DNA of 64,000 bases from Flavobacterium zhairuonense. GTDB lineage: Bacteria > Bacteroidota > Bacteroidia > Flavobacteriales > Flavobacteriaceae. The notes beneath the pieces are model-generated. The model was not told where the DNA came from and made no database searches. It saw only the letters and a list, made by a program, of their open reading frames with translations. Position numbers and translations under genes: made by a program. The stretch lies in NCBI RefSeq assembly GCF_004352915.1, contig NZ_SJSY01000076.1, positions 310,001 through 374,000 on the forward strand, given 5' to 3'. This document shows positions 25,773 to 34,118 of this stretch, in pieces. The number at the start of each line of letters is the position of its first letter. Position 1 is the stretch's first letter.

Positions 25773-27131
25773 TTAATATTTATTGATATAAACCGTTTTC
25801 TTGTTTACAAACTCCTGAATACCATCTTGCGAAAGTTCACGGCCATACCCAGAATTTTTAGTTCCGCCAAAAGGCAATCTCTGATCACTCTTTACTAATT
25901 CGTTCACAAACACTGCACCTTCGTTAAATTTTGGCACTAATCTAATTGCTTTTTCTAAGTTTTCTGTAAAAATTGTTACTCCAAGTCCAAATGGACTGTT
26001 ATTTGAAAGCGCAATTGCTTCTTCTTCATTCTCAAAAGAAGTAATTCCGATCAATGGACCAAAAACTTCTTCTTTAAAAATAGACATATCTGTGGTGACA
26101 TTTCCCATAACTGTTGGCTCAAAATAAGCTTTGTTCCTTTTGCCTCCCAACAAGACTACTGCTCCCTTGTCTAATGCATCTTGAAGTTGTTTTTCTAGTT
26201 CTTCGGCAAGATCAACACGGGCCATAGTGCCAATTGTTGTTTCCTCGTTCAAAGGATCTCCTGACCTAAGTTTGCTTACCTCTTCTAAAAATGCTTTTAT
26301 GAACTCTCCCGAAATAGATGATTCTACCAATAATCGTTTTCCAGCAATACAGCTCTGCCCTGCATTTTGAAAACGTGCTTGAACGCAAGTTTTAACGGTT
26401 TGTTGCAAATTGCAATCTGCAAAAACTACCAAGGCATTACTGCCTCCAAGTTCTAGAACTGTTTTTTTAATTTCACTTCCTGAAACAGCTGCAACAGCTC
26501 TTCCTGCAGCTTCACTTCCTGTCAATGTAACCGCTTTGATTTTAGGGTCTCTTATGATTTCTTCTACCATTTTGCTGCCAATAGGCAGATTTGTAAAACA
26601 TCCCTCGGGGAAACCTGCTTTTTCGAATACTTTTTCAATACTCATAGCACTTTTCATAACATTGCTGGCATGTTTTAAAATTGCAACATTTCCTGCCATC
26701 AGTGCCGGAACAGCAAAACGCATAACCTGCCAAAAAGGGAAATTCCAAGGCATAATCGCTAAAACAATTCCTATTGATTCATAACTTACATAACTTTTAT
26801 ATGCTTCTGTTTCAATTACTTTATCGGAAAGCATTTTAGAGGCGTTCTCAGCATAAAAATCACATAAAGCAGCGCATTTTTGTACTTCTGCAATTGCTTG
26901 AGTAATGGGTTTTCCCATTTCCTGGGTTATAATTTGAGCATAATCCTTTGAATTTTTCCTCAATTCCTCACCTACTGCTCTCATCAATATTGAACGTTCA
27001 GAAAAGTGAGTTTCTTTCCAAATCATGTACTGAGCATCTGCCTTATCAATTGCATTTTCGACCTCTTTTTTATCAAATTCAGCGACTTCATATACAGTCT
27101 CTTGATTATATGGATTTATAGACTTTATCAT
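25773..27131 (-). CDS. NAD(P)-dependent aldehyde dehydrogenase (succinate-semialdehyde dehydrogenase type)
   Basis: 452 residues. The ALDH fold is evident from IMPWNFPFWQVMRFAVPALM (cofactor binding), KAVTLTGSEAAGRAVA, the catalytic Glu in KTVLELGGSNALVVF and the catalytic Cys in NAGQSCIAGKRLLV. KEEVFGPLIGI and FVNELVKSDQRLPFGGTKNS complete it. The length and the GQSCIA segment resemble GabD/Sad-type enzymes, which oxidise succinate semialdehyde to succinate. Other small aldehydes remain possible. Confidence 0.92.
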   Translation of the reverse strand: MIKSINPYNQETVYEVAEFDKKEVENAIDKADAQYMIWKETHFSERSILMRAVGEELRKNSKDYAQIITQEMGKPITQAIAEVQKCAALCDFYAENASKMLSDKVIETEAYKSYVSYESIGIVLAIMPWNFPFWQVMRFAVPALMAGNVAILKHASNVMKSAMSIEKVFEKAGFPEGCFTNLPIGSKMVEEIIRDPKIKAVTLTGSEAAGRAVAAVSGSEIKKTVLELGGSNALVVFADCNLQQTVKTCVQARFQNAGQSCIAGKRLLVESSISGEFIKAFLEEVSKLRSGDPLNEETTIGTMARVDLAEELEKQLQDALDKGAVVLLGGKRNKAYFEPTVMGNVTTDMSIFKEEVFGPLIGITSFENEEEAIALSNNSPFGLGVTIFTENLEKAIRLVPKFNEGAVFVNELVKSDQRLPFGGTKNSGYGRELSQDGIQEFVNKKTVYINKY

Positions 27132-27273
27132 ACTATTATTTTTTACCGTATCTATTTAAAAACTTTTAATAAGATACAATTTATTTTTCACATACTAAGA
27201 CACTGGCTATTTTCAAAAAAAAGACCTGCATAAAGTAGAAATCAAAAGTAGAAAGATTACTGGTAATTAAATA

Positions 27274-27307
27274 AAGCCGAAAGAAAATAAAACTTTCGGC
27301 TTCATAA
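27274..27307. terminator. Terminator after the efflux operon
   Basis: AAGCCGAAAG (27274-27283) pairs with CTTTCGGCTT (27293-27302) around a 9-base A-rich loop, 27 bp beyond the RND pump stop on the minus strand. Confidence 0.7.
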
Positions 27308-27329
27308 TTTTTATTCTGAAATGTCTATT

Positions 27330-30300
27330 TCATTTTTTCTCATTCATCCAGAAATATAAAGGCGGAATTAATATTGGAGCAAAAAATAAGGTACTCGTCA
27401 ATCCACCAATGATTACCGTTGCGAGCGGTCGCTGCACATCAGAACCAATACCTGACGATGTAGCAGCAGGAATAAGACCAACAATAGCGACAACCAGAAT
27501 CGACAATAAGGCTCTTAATTGCTCTTTTGAAGCGGTCAATACGTTTTCCTGCAAATCATCTTTGCTAAACAATGTTTTTCTGTTTAAAGCTGATACAAGA
27601 AGTACACCCGACATTACTGAAATTCCAAAAATGCTCACAAAACCAACACCTGCAGAAACATTAAAGTAATAACCTCGAATAAGTAAAGCCATAATGCCAC
27701 CTCCTAAAGCAAACAAAATACAACTCATGGTAATCATGGTATGCTGAAAATTTTTATACAGCATAAACAGAAACAAGAAAACCATAATAATTGTTAGCGG
27801 AATAGTGAATGCCAATTGTTTTCCTGCTCGTTCCAGGTTTTCATATTGTCCTCCATAAATGATGCTGTATCCTTTAGGCACAGTTACATTTTTCCCTACT
27901 TTTTCTTGCAATTCTTTTACAAAACTTCCTTGATCCCTTCCCTTGATATTGGTTCTAACCGTAATCATGCGTTTACTGCCATACCGATAAATATTCGTTT
28001 GACCTTCAACAAAATGTATATTTGCCAATTGATTCATTGGGATTAACGCACCATTTGAAGATGGCACCAAAATATCTTTGATTGCGTCAATAGAGTTTCT
28101 GTACTGTGGCAAAAAACGAACTACAATATCATAACGTTTTGCGCCATCATATAATGTTGAAATTGTTTTTCCACCAATTGCTACCTCGATCATATTTTGG
28201 ATATCAGCCACATTGATTCCAAATCGCGCCGCTTGTTCCCTATTAATATCAATAGCCAATTGCTCTTGATCTCCTTCCTGTTCAATATTAACATTATCAG
28301 CACCTTGAGTATTTTTAGCAATTTGCGCAATTATTTCTGCCTTTTTTCTCATCATTTCCAAATCATCGCCTACAACAGAAACTGCGAGGTCTGCCGCGCT
28401 TCCGTTTACAATTTCCATAACCTGATCAATAATAGGCTGTCCCGAAGAAAATTGTACCGATGGGATTTCTTGCCGCAGATCATTTTTTATTATTTCGACC
28501 AAATCTTTCTTAGCAATCGTATCGCTCCAGAGTTTATAATCTTTTAATCCTACTAAAATCTCATTTCTATTAGCAGGAAATGGGTCGGTACCATCATCAT
28601 TACGTCCTGTTTGAGTTATTACGTAAGATATTTGCGGATACTTCGAAATTATTTTTCTAATTTTTGGAGCATACTTTGCATTTTCTTGTATCGAAATTCC
28701 GGCTGGAAAATTTCCTCTTAAAAAGATTGATCCTTCATCTAATGTTGGCAAAAATTCGGTTCCTAATTTTAAGCCGCATAAAATAAATATTGCAACGATC
28801 GAGAAGCCAATTACGGTTGTTTTTTTATAATTATTTAAAAATCTGGCTAATGCTTTTTCGTATGATTTAGTCAAATAATCCAACACCGCATTTTTGTGCT
28901 CTTTTATAGGTTTGTCTACATCAAGCATTGCCTTTCTATAAACAAACGAAATTAAAACCGGAATAAAGGTCAGTGCTCCGAGCATTGAACCGATAACGGC
29001 AAAAGCCAAAGTTAAAGCCATTGGAGAAAACAATTTACCCTCTACTCTAGTCATTAAAAGTATTGGCATGTAAGCCAAAATGATAATGGTTACAGAAAAG
29101 AAAATTTCTCTACCTACTTCCTGCGCTGCCTGAAGCGTAATTTGTACAATTCCTTGCTGCTTTTCTTCTGGTGTGGCTGTTCTGTATTTCCTTATAAGAT
29201 GTTCCGCCATTAAACAGGCGCCGTCAACAATAATTCCGAAATCTATTGCGCCAAGCGAAAGCAGATTAGCCGGAATACCTGTAAGTCTCATCAAAATGAA
29301 GGCAAACAATAATGAAAACGGAATGGTCAAAGCCACTACTAGAGCGCTTCTGACGCTTCCGAGAAACAAAATCAATAGTATAATTACAATAGAAATTCCT
29401 TCAAATAACGTATGCGCAACAGTTTCCAGCGAATGATCAATCAAGAAAGTCCTGTCGTACATAGGACGCAGTTTTACGTCTTGAGGCAAATCATTTTCCT
29501 CCAAATCGGCCATTCTTTCTTTTAACAATTTCAAAACCTCACTCGGATTTTCGTATCTTCTTAAAAGAATGATTCCTTCAACACCACTGCTTACATCTTT
29601 TTTATCTTTGGTAACCGTATAACCCATAACACCACTTGGTGGCGGTGGCGTAATTTCGACAGTAGCTACATCACGAACAAAAACCGGCACGCCATTTTCA
29701 GATTTAAGTACAATGTTTTGAATATCTCGTTCAGTTTTAATCGCTCCTAAACCACGTACTGCAAAACCTTGTCCTCCTCTTTCAATGATATTTCCGCCTG
29801 TGTTTAGATTGTTTGCATCTACTGCATCCATTACGTTTTTGAGCGTAAGATTGTATTTTCTTAGTTTTTCTGGCGAAGTAATAATATGGAATTGCTTTAA
29901 TGGTCCGCCAAAAGTGGTTACATCTGCAATTCCTGGAACTTGCAATAAGGCAGGTTTTATAACCCAATCCTGCAAATCTCTAAGTTCTGCCTGACTGTAA
30001 TTTGGCGGCGCTTCGACAACATATCTGAAAATCTCACCAACTGCGGTAGAAAGTGGTGCTAATGAAGGCGTGACACCATCTGGCAATTCAGCTTCTGTAA
30101 GCCGTTCTGTCACTTGCTGGCGCGCAAAATAATCATCAGTGCCGTCTTTAAAAGTAAGCTGTACTACTGACAAACCAAAAATGGTTCTGCTTCTTCGATC
30201 TAAAACATTTGGCGTATTCTGCAAAGCTCTTTCAATCGGAACAGTAACTTGCTGTTCAACTTCCTCAGCCGCTCTTCCGTCATATTGCGCTACTATGATC

Positions 30301-30440
30301 ACATTGGTATCTGCAATATCCGGATACGCTTCTATTTTTAATTTGGTAAAACACCAAAAACCAATCGACATTAAAACAACGCTAATTGCAATTATAACCC
30401 AACGGTTGCGAAGGCTGAATATTAGTAAATTCTTGATCAT
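27330..30440 (-). CDS. RND efflux pump, CusA/CzcA type (inner-membrane transporter)
   Basis: 1036 residues. MIKNLLIFSLRNRWVIIAIS is TM1 of an RND pump, followed by EVEQQVTVPIERALQNTPNV (porter domain). The TM4 signature DFGIIVDGACLMAEH near residue 400 keeps the Asp/Asp/Glu pattern of heavy-metal-efflux RND proteins (CzcA DFG...DGA...E). GGQYENLERAGKQLAFTIPL and the late GISVMSGVLLVSALN segment are also family-typical. It would export a cation or small compound from the periplasm using the proton gradient. It is the last gene of TolC - adaptor - DUF190 - pump. Specificity (Co/Zn/Cd, Cu/Ag or other) cannot be assigned by eye. Confidence 0.93.
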   Translation of the reverse strand: MIKNLLIFSLRNRWVIIAISVVLMSIGFWCFTKLKIEAYPDIADTNVIIVAQYDGRAAEEVEQQVTVPIERALQNTPNVLDRRSRTIFGLSVVQLTFKDGTDDYFARQQVTERLTEAELPDGVTPSLAPLSTAVGEIFRYVVEAPPNYSQAELRDLQDWVIKPALLQVPGIADVTTFGGPLKQFHIITSPEKLRKYNLTLKNVMDAVDANNLNTGGNIIERGGQGFAVRGLGAIKTERDIQNIVLKSENGVPVFVRDVATVEITPPPPSGVMGYTVTKDKKDVSSGVEGIILLRRYENPSEVLKLLKERMADLEENDLPQDVKLRPMYDRTFLIDHSLETVAHTLFEGISIVIILLILFLGSVRSALVVALTIPFSLLFAFILMRLTGIPANLLSLGAIDFGIIVDGACLMAEHLIRKYRTATPEEKQQGIVQITLQAAQEVGREIFFSVTIIILAYMPILLMTRVEGKLFSPMALTLAFAVIGSMLGALTFIPVLISFVYRKAMLDVDKPIKEHKNAVLDYLTKSYEKALARFLNNYKKTTVIGFSIVAIFILCGLKLGTEFLPTLDEGSIFLRGNFPAGISIQENAKYAPKIRKIISKYPQISYVITQTGRNDDGTDPFPANRNEILVGLKDYKLWSDTIAKKDLVEIIKNDLRQEIPSVQFSSGQPIIDQVMEIVNGSAADLAVSVVGDDLEMMRKKAEIIAQIAKNTQGADNVNIEQEGDQEQLAIDINREQAARFGINVADIQNMIEVAIGGKTISTLYDGAKRYDIVVRFLPQYRNSIDAIKDILVPSSNGALIPMNQLANIHFVEGQTNIYRYGSKRMITVRTNIKGRDQGSFVKELQEKVGKNVTVPKGYSIIYGGQYENLERAGKQLAFTIPLTIIMVFLFLFMLYKNFQHTMITMSCILFALGGGIMALLIRGYYFNVSAGVGFVSIFGISVMSGVLLVSALNRKTLFSKDDLQENVLTASKEQLRALLSILVVAIVGLIPAATSSGIGSDVQRPLATVIIGGLTSTLFFAPILIPPLYFWMNEKK

Positions 30441-30444
30441 CTGT

Positions 30445-30744
30445 TTACCATTTTTCTACGTGATTCGTAACTATAAAACCGCCACTATAGACTTTTCTTA
30501 AAGCCGTTAAAGCTGTTTTTACCTTTTCATCTTCATCTATAAAATTGATCAGTAAGGGTATTTTATCAAAACTGAACAAATCATGAGGCCTATTAAGATA
30601 CCGACTGGCTCCATATCCTAATTTGCCATGAAATACTGTAGCTCCTTCAATTTTGTGTTCGATCAAAAATCGCAAAATATACTCGTACAAAGGCTGTGTT
30701 CCTTTTAACTCGTCTTTATCTATATATACTTGTGCTTGTATCAT
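30445..30744 (-). CDS. DUF190 (PII-like) protein inside an RND efflux operon
   Basis: 99 residues. The DUF190 features are AQVYIDKDELKGTQPLYEYI, LRFLIEHKIEGATVFHGKLG, YGASRYLNRP and LINFIDEDEKVKTAL. Family structures show a PII-like trimeric ferredoxin fold. The gene lies 4 bp before the pump gene and 65 bp after the adaptor, so it is part of the operon. A nucleotide- or metal-dependent modulator of the pump is a plausible role, by analogy with PII-like regulators of transporters. No direct evidence is available here. Confidence 0.88.
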   Translation of the reverse strand: MIQAQVYIDKDELKGTQPLYEYILRFLIEHKIEGATVFHGKLGYGASRYLNRPHDLFSFDKIPLLINFIDEDEKVKTALTALRKVYSGGFIVTNHVEKW

Positions 30745-30809
30745 TGTTTCTTTTTTAAAGTGTTAGCAAATACCATTTCCACTCTCTTTTATAGATATAA
30801 TCTTTATTA

Positions 30810-31820
30810 TCAATACCCAAAACTCAGTCCTTTTAACTGCATAACACCTTTAACTGCTATCGCATCACCGCTTTTTAAACCGCTATAAACAACAATTCTG
30901 TCTCCTATTTGATTTCCTATTGTCACTTCTGTACGCTCAAATTCTTTATTGCCTTTTTTTACAAAAACATAATTTTTTGCCTGAACAGTTACTAGTGAAT
31001 TTTTATCGATACTTATATTATCTCCTTCACTTACGCCAAAAGAAACTGTAGCAAACATCCCGGCCTTAAATTTACCGCTTGCGTTGCTCAGGCTTATTCG
31101 CAGTTTCACCATTCTGGTAGACTGATCAATCATATCGGCAATGTCATCAATTTTTCCTGAGAATTTTTCATTAGGAAAAGCTGTGAATTGCACTGTACAA
31201 TTGTCACCGCTTTTTATTCTGCTGATCTGATTCTCCGGAATATCGCAAATGATAAACGATGTTCCCGCTTTTGCTTTTTTGAGTGCTTCGGGTTCAAATC
31301 CTCCGGCTTTCAAATTGGTTTCAAATTCAATCAAAGCCGCTTTCTCATTGGCCAAATTGGTCTGTTCTACAGATAGTGCTGTCTGTGCTTCAAGCAAATC
31401 TTTTCCTGTTGCGGCACCATGCGCCAACAAATCTTTAGCACGATCCACTTCTATTTGTTTTTGTTTTATGTTTTTATTCTGAATTTGATTGATATTGGCC
31501 AAATGCTGAATAAGCTGGGTGTAACTAGCGGCCAAATCAGGATTTTCAAATAAAATGATATTTTGCGACGCTCCTTCCTGTGATTTCATGACAGTTGCGG
31601 AAACTTTTGCGGGAGCCATAATTTGATTATTAAGAACCGAATTTCCTATGGATTCTGTTTCAAAAAAAACAACACTGCTGTCAGTAGGAAATACAATAGT
31701 TTTTCCGTTATTCGTAACTTGTGGCATATTGTTTACAGCTTGATCTTGTTTGTTTTCTTTTCCGCCACAGGCATAAAGAAATAATACTATAATACCGCTA
31801 TACTTTATTAAATGTTTCAT
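30810..31820 (-). CDS. RND efflux periplasmic adaptor (HlyD/CusB-like lipoprotein)
   Basis: 336 residues. The N-terminus (KHLIKYSGIIVLFLYAC) is a lipoprotein signal with Cys18. The central part (about 95-180) is a two-helix coiled coil (NIKQKQIEVDRAKDLLAHGA, TGKDLLEAQTALSVEQTNLA). It is followed by lipoyl/beta-barrel segments (ISRIKSGDNCTVQFTAFPNE, GKIDDIADMIDQSTRMVKLR) and a membrane-proximal domain. It links the pump to TolC. It is the second gene of the operon, 48 bp after the TolC-like gene. Confidence 0.92.
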   Translation of the reverse strand: MKHLIKYSGIIVLFLYACGGKENKQDQAVNNMPQVTNNGKTIVFPTDSSVVFFETESIGNSVLNNQIMAPAKVSATVMKSQEGASQNIILFENPDLAASYTQLIQHLANINQIQNKNIKQKQIEVDRAKDLLAHGAATGKDLLEAQTALSVEQTNLANEKAALIEFETNLKAGGFEPEALKKAKAGTSFIICDIPENQISRIKSGDNCTVQFTAFPNEKFSGKIDDIADMIDQSTRMVKLRISLSNASGKFKAGMFATVSFGVSEGDNISIDKNSLVTVQAKNYVFVKKGNKEFERTEVTIGNQIGDRIVVYSGLKSGDAIAVKGVMQLKGLSFGY

Positions 31821-31868
31821 GTGTAATAAATTTTATTTTTAATGAATCTCGACAATTATCGCAGATCA

Positions 31869-33122
31869 TTATTGTGCTATTTGATTAATTAATCCTGAAG
31901 CGTAAAGTAATGTGATATAGCTTCTCCTATATTCTTGCATAGAATCATAATATTGTTGTTGTATATCGAGCCAACTGCGTTGTGCTTCCAGAAAATCGAT
32001 AATAGTTGTCCCGCCTCTTAAATAGGAATATTTTACGCTCTTTAGAATATTTTCTGATCTCGTCAGCAATCCACTAAAATTTTCAAGATTGCTTTTTTGA
32101 GTCTGATAAGCATTAAACGCATTCGTTATTTCTGTCCGAATTAAAACCTCTGTAGCTTGTAAATTTTGTTCAGCTTGTTGTTTTAAATAACTTGATTTTT
32201 TTATTTCACCTTGATTTCTTGAAAAAAATGGAAGTTCGACTGTACCATACAAACCAACATATGGAATTGTGTTTTGCGGATTGTAAATTAATCCGAGTTC
32301 AGGTTGCGGATAAGCTAAAGACTTTTGAAGATTAATATTCGTATTGGCAACATCTAAGATTGATTTAGAAGCCAAAACATCGGTTCGTTTATCTAACGCT
32401 TCTTGCAAAAAATCTTCTAAATTAGAAGGCAGAACAAATACAAAATCATCATTAGAATCTATATTTATTTCTTCCTGAGTGCCTAACAAATATTTAAGGC
32501 TAAGCAATTCGTTTTTAAGATTTTGATCCGCTTTTTTTATTTCTAATGCATATTGATTTGCCAGCAGCGTGGTTCGGTTTAAATCTGTTTCTGTAATTAC
32601 TTGATTTTTTAAGCGCACTTTATTTATAATGACCAAACTATCTAGATTACTGCTGGCTTTTTTTACTATTTCTAATTGTTTTTGCGCTGCCCAGACATCA
32701 ACCCATTTCAAACCTACGTCCTGAAAAAGATTACGTTCTATTTCATTGTAGTTTTTTTGTGTCAAAACCGAATTTTGACTTGCAAAATCAATTTTGTTTT
32801 TACGTGTTCCTGCAAGTTGAAAAACTTTGCCTAATTGCAAATTTGTTTGCGTATTAGCACTATTTAAAAAACCCGTATTAGGCGCATAATTTTTTTCAGT
32901 GGCAATGCCAATGTAATTAAATCCTAAAATTAGATTTGGTCTTAATTTTGCCGTCATAATATCACTTTCAGCAATATTGACATCATAATACTGACCTTTG
33001 AGAACGGGATTGTTTTTCTTTGCTGTTTGGAGGGATTTTTGAAGATTATAATTGGTTTGTGAAATTCCATTGACGGAGGACAAACTCAACAAAACAAATA
33101 AAAGAAAGTACTGTTTTTGCAT
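31869..33122 (-). CDS. TolC family outer-membrane efflux protein
   Basis: 417 residues with a signal peptide (QKQYFLLFVLLSLSSVNGIS). It contains the paired long-helix repeats of outer membrane efflux proteins: NYNLQKSLQTAKKNNPVLKG at the start and LAYPQPELGLIYNPQ with VELPFFSRNQGEIKKSSYLK at the internal repeat. It is the first gene of the efflux operon. A copy of the 22-bp palindrome (33267-33288) lies 145 bp upstream. Confidence 0.92.
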   Translation of the reverse strand: MQKQYFLLFVLLSLSSVNGISQTNYNLQKSLQTAKKNNPVLKGQYYDVNIAESDIMTAKLRPNLILGFNYIGIATEKNYAPNTGFLNSANTQTNLQLGKVFQLAGTRKNKIDFASQNSVLTQKNYNEIERNLFQDVGLKWVDVWAAQKQLEIVKKASSNLDSLVIINKVRLKNQVITETDLNRTTLLANQYALEIKKADQNLKNELLSLKYLLGTQEEINIDSNDDFVFVLPSNLEDFLQEALDKRTDVLASKSILDVANTNINLQKSLAYPQPELGLIYNPQNTIPYVGLYGTVELPFFSRNQGEIKKSSYLKQQAEQNLQATEVLIRTEITNAFNAYQTQKSNLENFSGLLTRSENILKSVKYSYLRGGTTIIDFLEAQRSWLDIQQQYYDSMQEYRRSYITLLYASGLINQIAQ

Positions 33123-33266
33123 AGCTTTATTCTTTATTCATTGTATTATAAATATACGTAAAACCTAATTATCAAACAATTAGAGATCATGAAAATAAAA
33201 TTCATCATGTATCCTCTTTATCTATCCTAAGTTAAAAATTATCTATTTTTGATTTTTTTTAAAGAT

Positions 33267-33288
33267 GTTTCAAATTATAACTTGGAAC
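33267..33288 (-). promoter_or_regulatory. 22-bp palindromic operator (copy C) before the efflux operon
   Basis: Half-sites GTTTCAAATTA / TAACTTGGAAC on the plus strand, palindromic over the full 22 bp except two base pairs. The distal flank is ATAATTTTTG, as in the other copies. Aligned with 10578, 20569 and 52841. Confidence 0.65.
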
Positions 33289-33350
33289 ATAATTTTTGAA
33301 AGTTATTTTTTTGAAGAAGATCAAAAGAGAATTAAGAATAAGCAATAAAA

Positions 33351-33379
33351 AAAGCCGCTCCTAAAAAGGAACGGCTTTC
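33351..33379. terminator. Terminator after the beta-barrel protein gene
   Basis: AAAGCCGCTCCT (33351-33362) pairs with AGGAACGGCTTT (33367-33378) with one mismatch and a 4-base loop. On the minus strand a T-tract follows. It lies 29 bp beyond the stop at 33408. Confidence 0.75.
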
Positions 33380-33407
33380 GAACTATATAAAGAACCTACT
33401 AACTCTA

Positions 33408-34055
33408 CTAGTTAAAAAAATAACCAAATGTTACTTGAAAAACTCTATTCTTCATATTGCTGTTAATGATGTAATTGGTATTTGAAGTTGCATCTTTGAA
33501 TACATCAGTATAAGACATATTGTATCTTGCATCTGCATAAAACCTGTCTTTGAACTGGTAACCTAATCCAAAATTTACTGAGGCATCTACTCCATTCGAA
33601 TAATCCTTCAAATTAAGATTCTCATAATTTTCATATCCTAAAAAGTTGTCCTGATATTCGTTTTTAGCTTTCAAAAGTATTCCCACTTGCGGTCCCGCCT
33701 GAAGACTTAATCCTTTTACAACATAATATTTCAACATTATAGGAATGTTTATGTAGTTTAAACTTACTGTGCTCTTGTAATGTGAATTTTGAACGTCGGC
33801 ATCAGCATACGAAAACTTCATTCCTTGCTGGCTGTATAGAAATTCCGGCTGAACCGAAAAACTTTTCGCCAAAGGAATTTCTGCCATTAAACCAGCTGTA
33901 AAACCTGTTCGGCTTGATGAATTCACTGCATTTTCATCAAAAGTAAGATTGGAAATATTTAAACCTGCTTTTGCACCCAGCTTCACCTTTTCGGTTTGTG
34001 CTGTAACTGCTGCACACGCAAAAAGTGTGCATAAAAGGAGCATGGATTTTTTCAT
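33408..34055 (-). CDS. Outer-membrane beta-barrel protein (porin family, OMP_b-brl_2 type)
   Basis: 215 residues with a signal peptide (KKSMLLLCTLFACAAVTAQ). KLGAKAGLNISNLTF is the usual first strand, TGFTAGLMAEIPLAKSFSVQPEFLYSQQG the next, then YINIPIMLKYYVVKGLSLQAGPQVGILL. The C-terminus ends in aromatic strand residues (VFQVTFGYFFN), as expected for an outer-membrane barrel. It is a separate unit between two hairpins. No ligand is predicted. Confidence 0.88.
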   Translation of the reverse strand: MKKSMLLLCTLFACAAVTAQTEKVKLGAKAGLNISNLTFDENAVNSSSRTGFTAGLMAEIPLAKSFSVQPEFLYSQQGMKFSYADADVQNSHYKSTVSLNYINIPIMLKYYVVKGLSLQAGPQVGILLKAKNEYQDNFLGYENYENLNLKDYSNGVDASVNFGLGYQFKDRFYADARYNMSYTDVFKDATSNTNYIINSNMKNRVFQVTFGYFFN

Positions 34056-34073
34056 AATTTTATTTGTTTTAAG

Positions 34074-34108
34074 AATGGTGGCTCGATAATCTGAGCCACC
34101 ATTTTTAT
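34074..34108. terminator. Hairpin terminator after the M4 protease gene
   Basis: AATGGTGGCTC (34074-34084) pairs perfectly with GAGCCACCATT (34093-34103), loop GATAATCT, flanked by T-rich DNA. It lies between the protease stop (34119) and the next start (34055). Confidence 0.7.
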
Positions 34109-34118
34109 CTATATTTTG

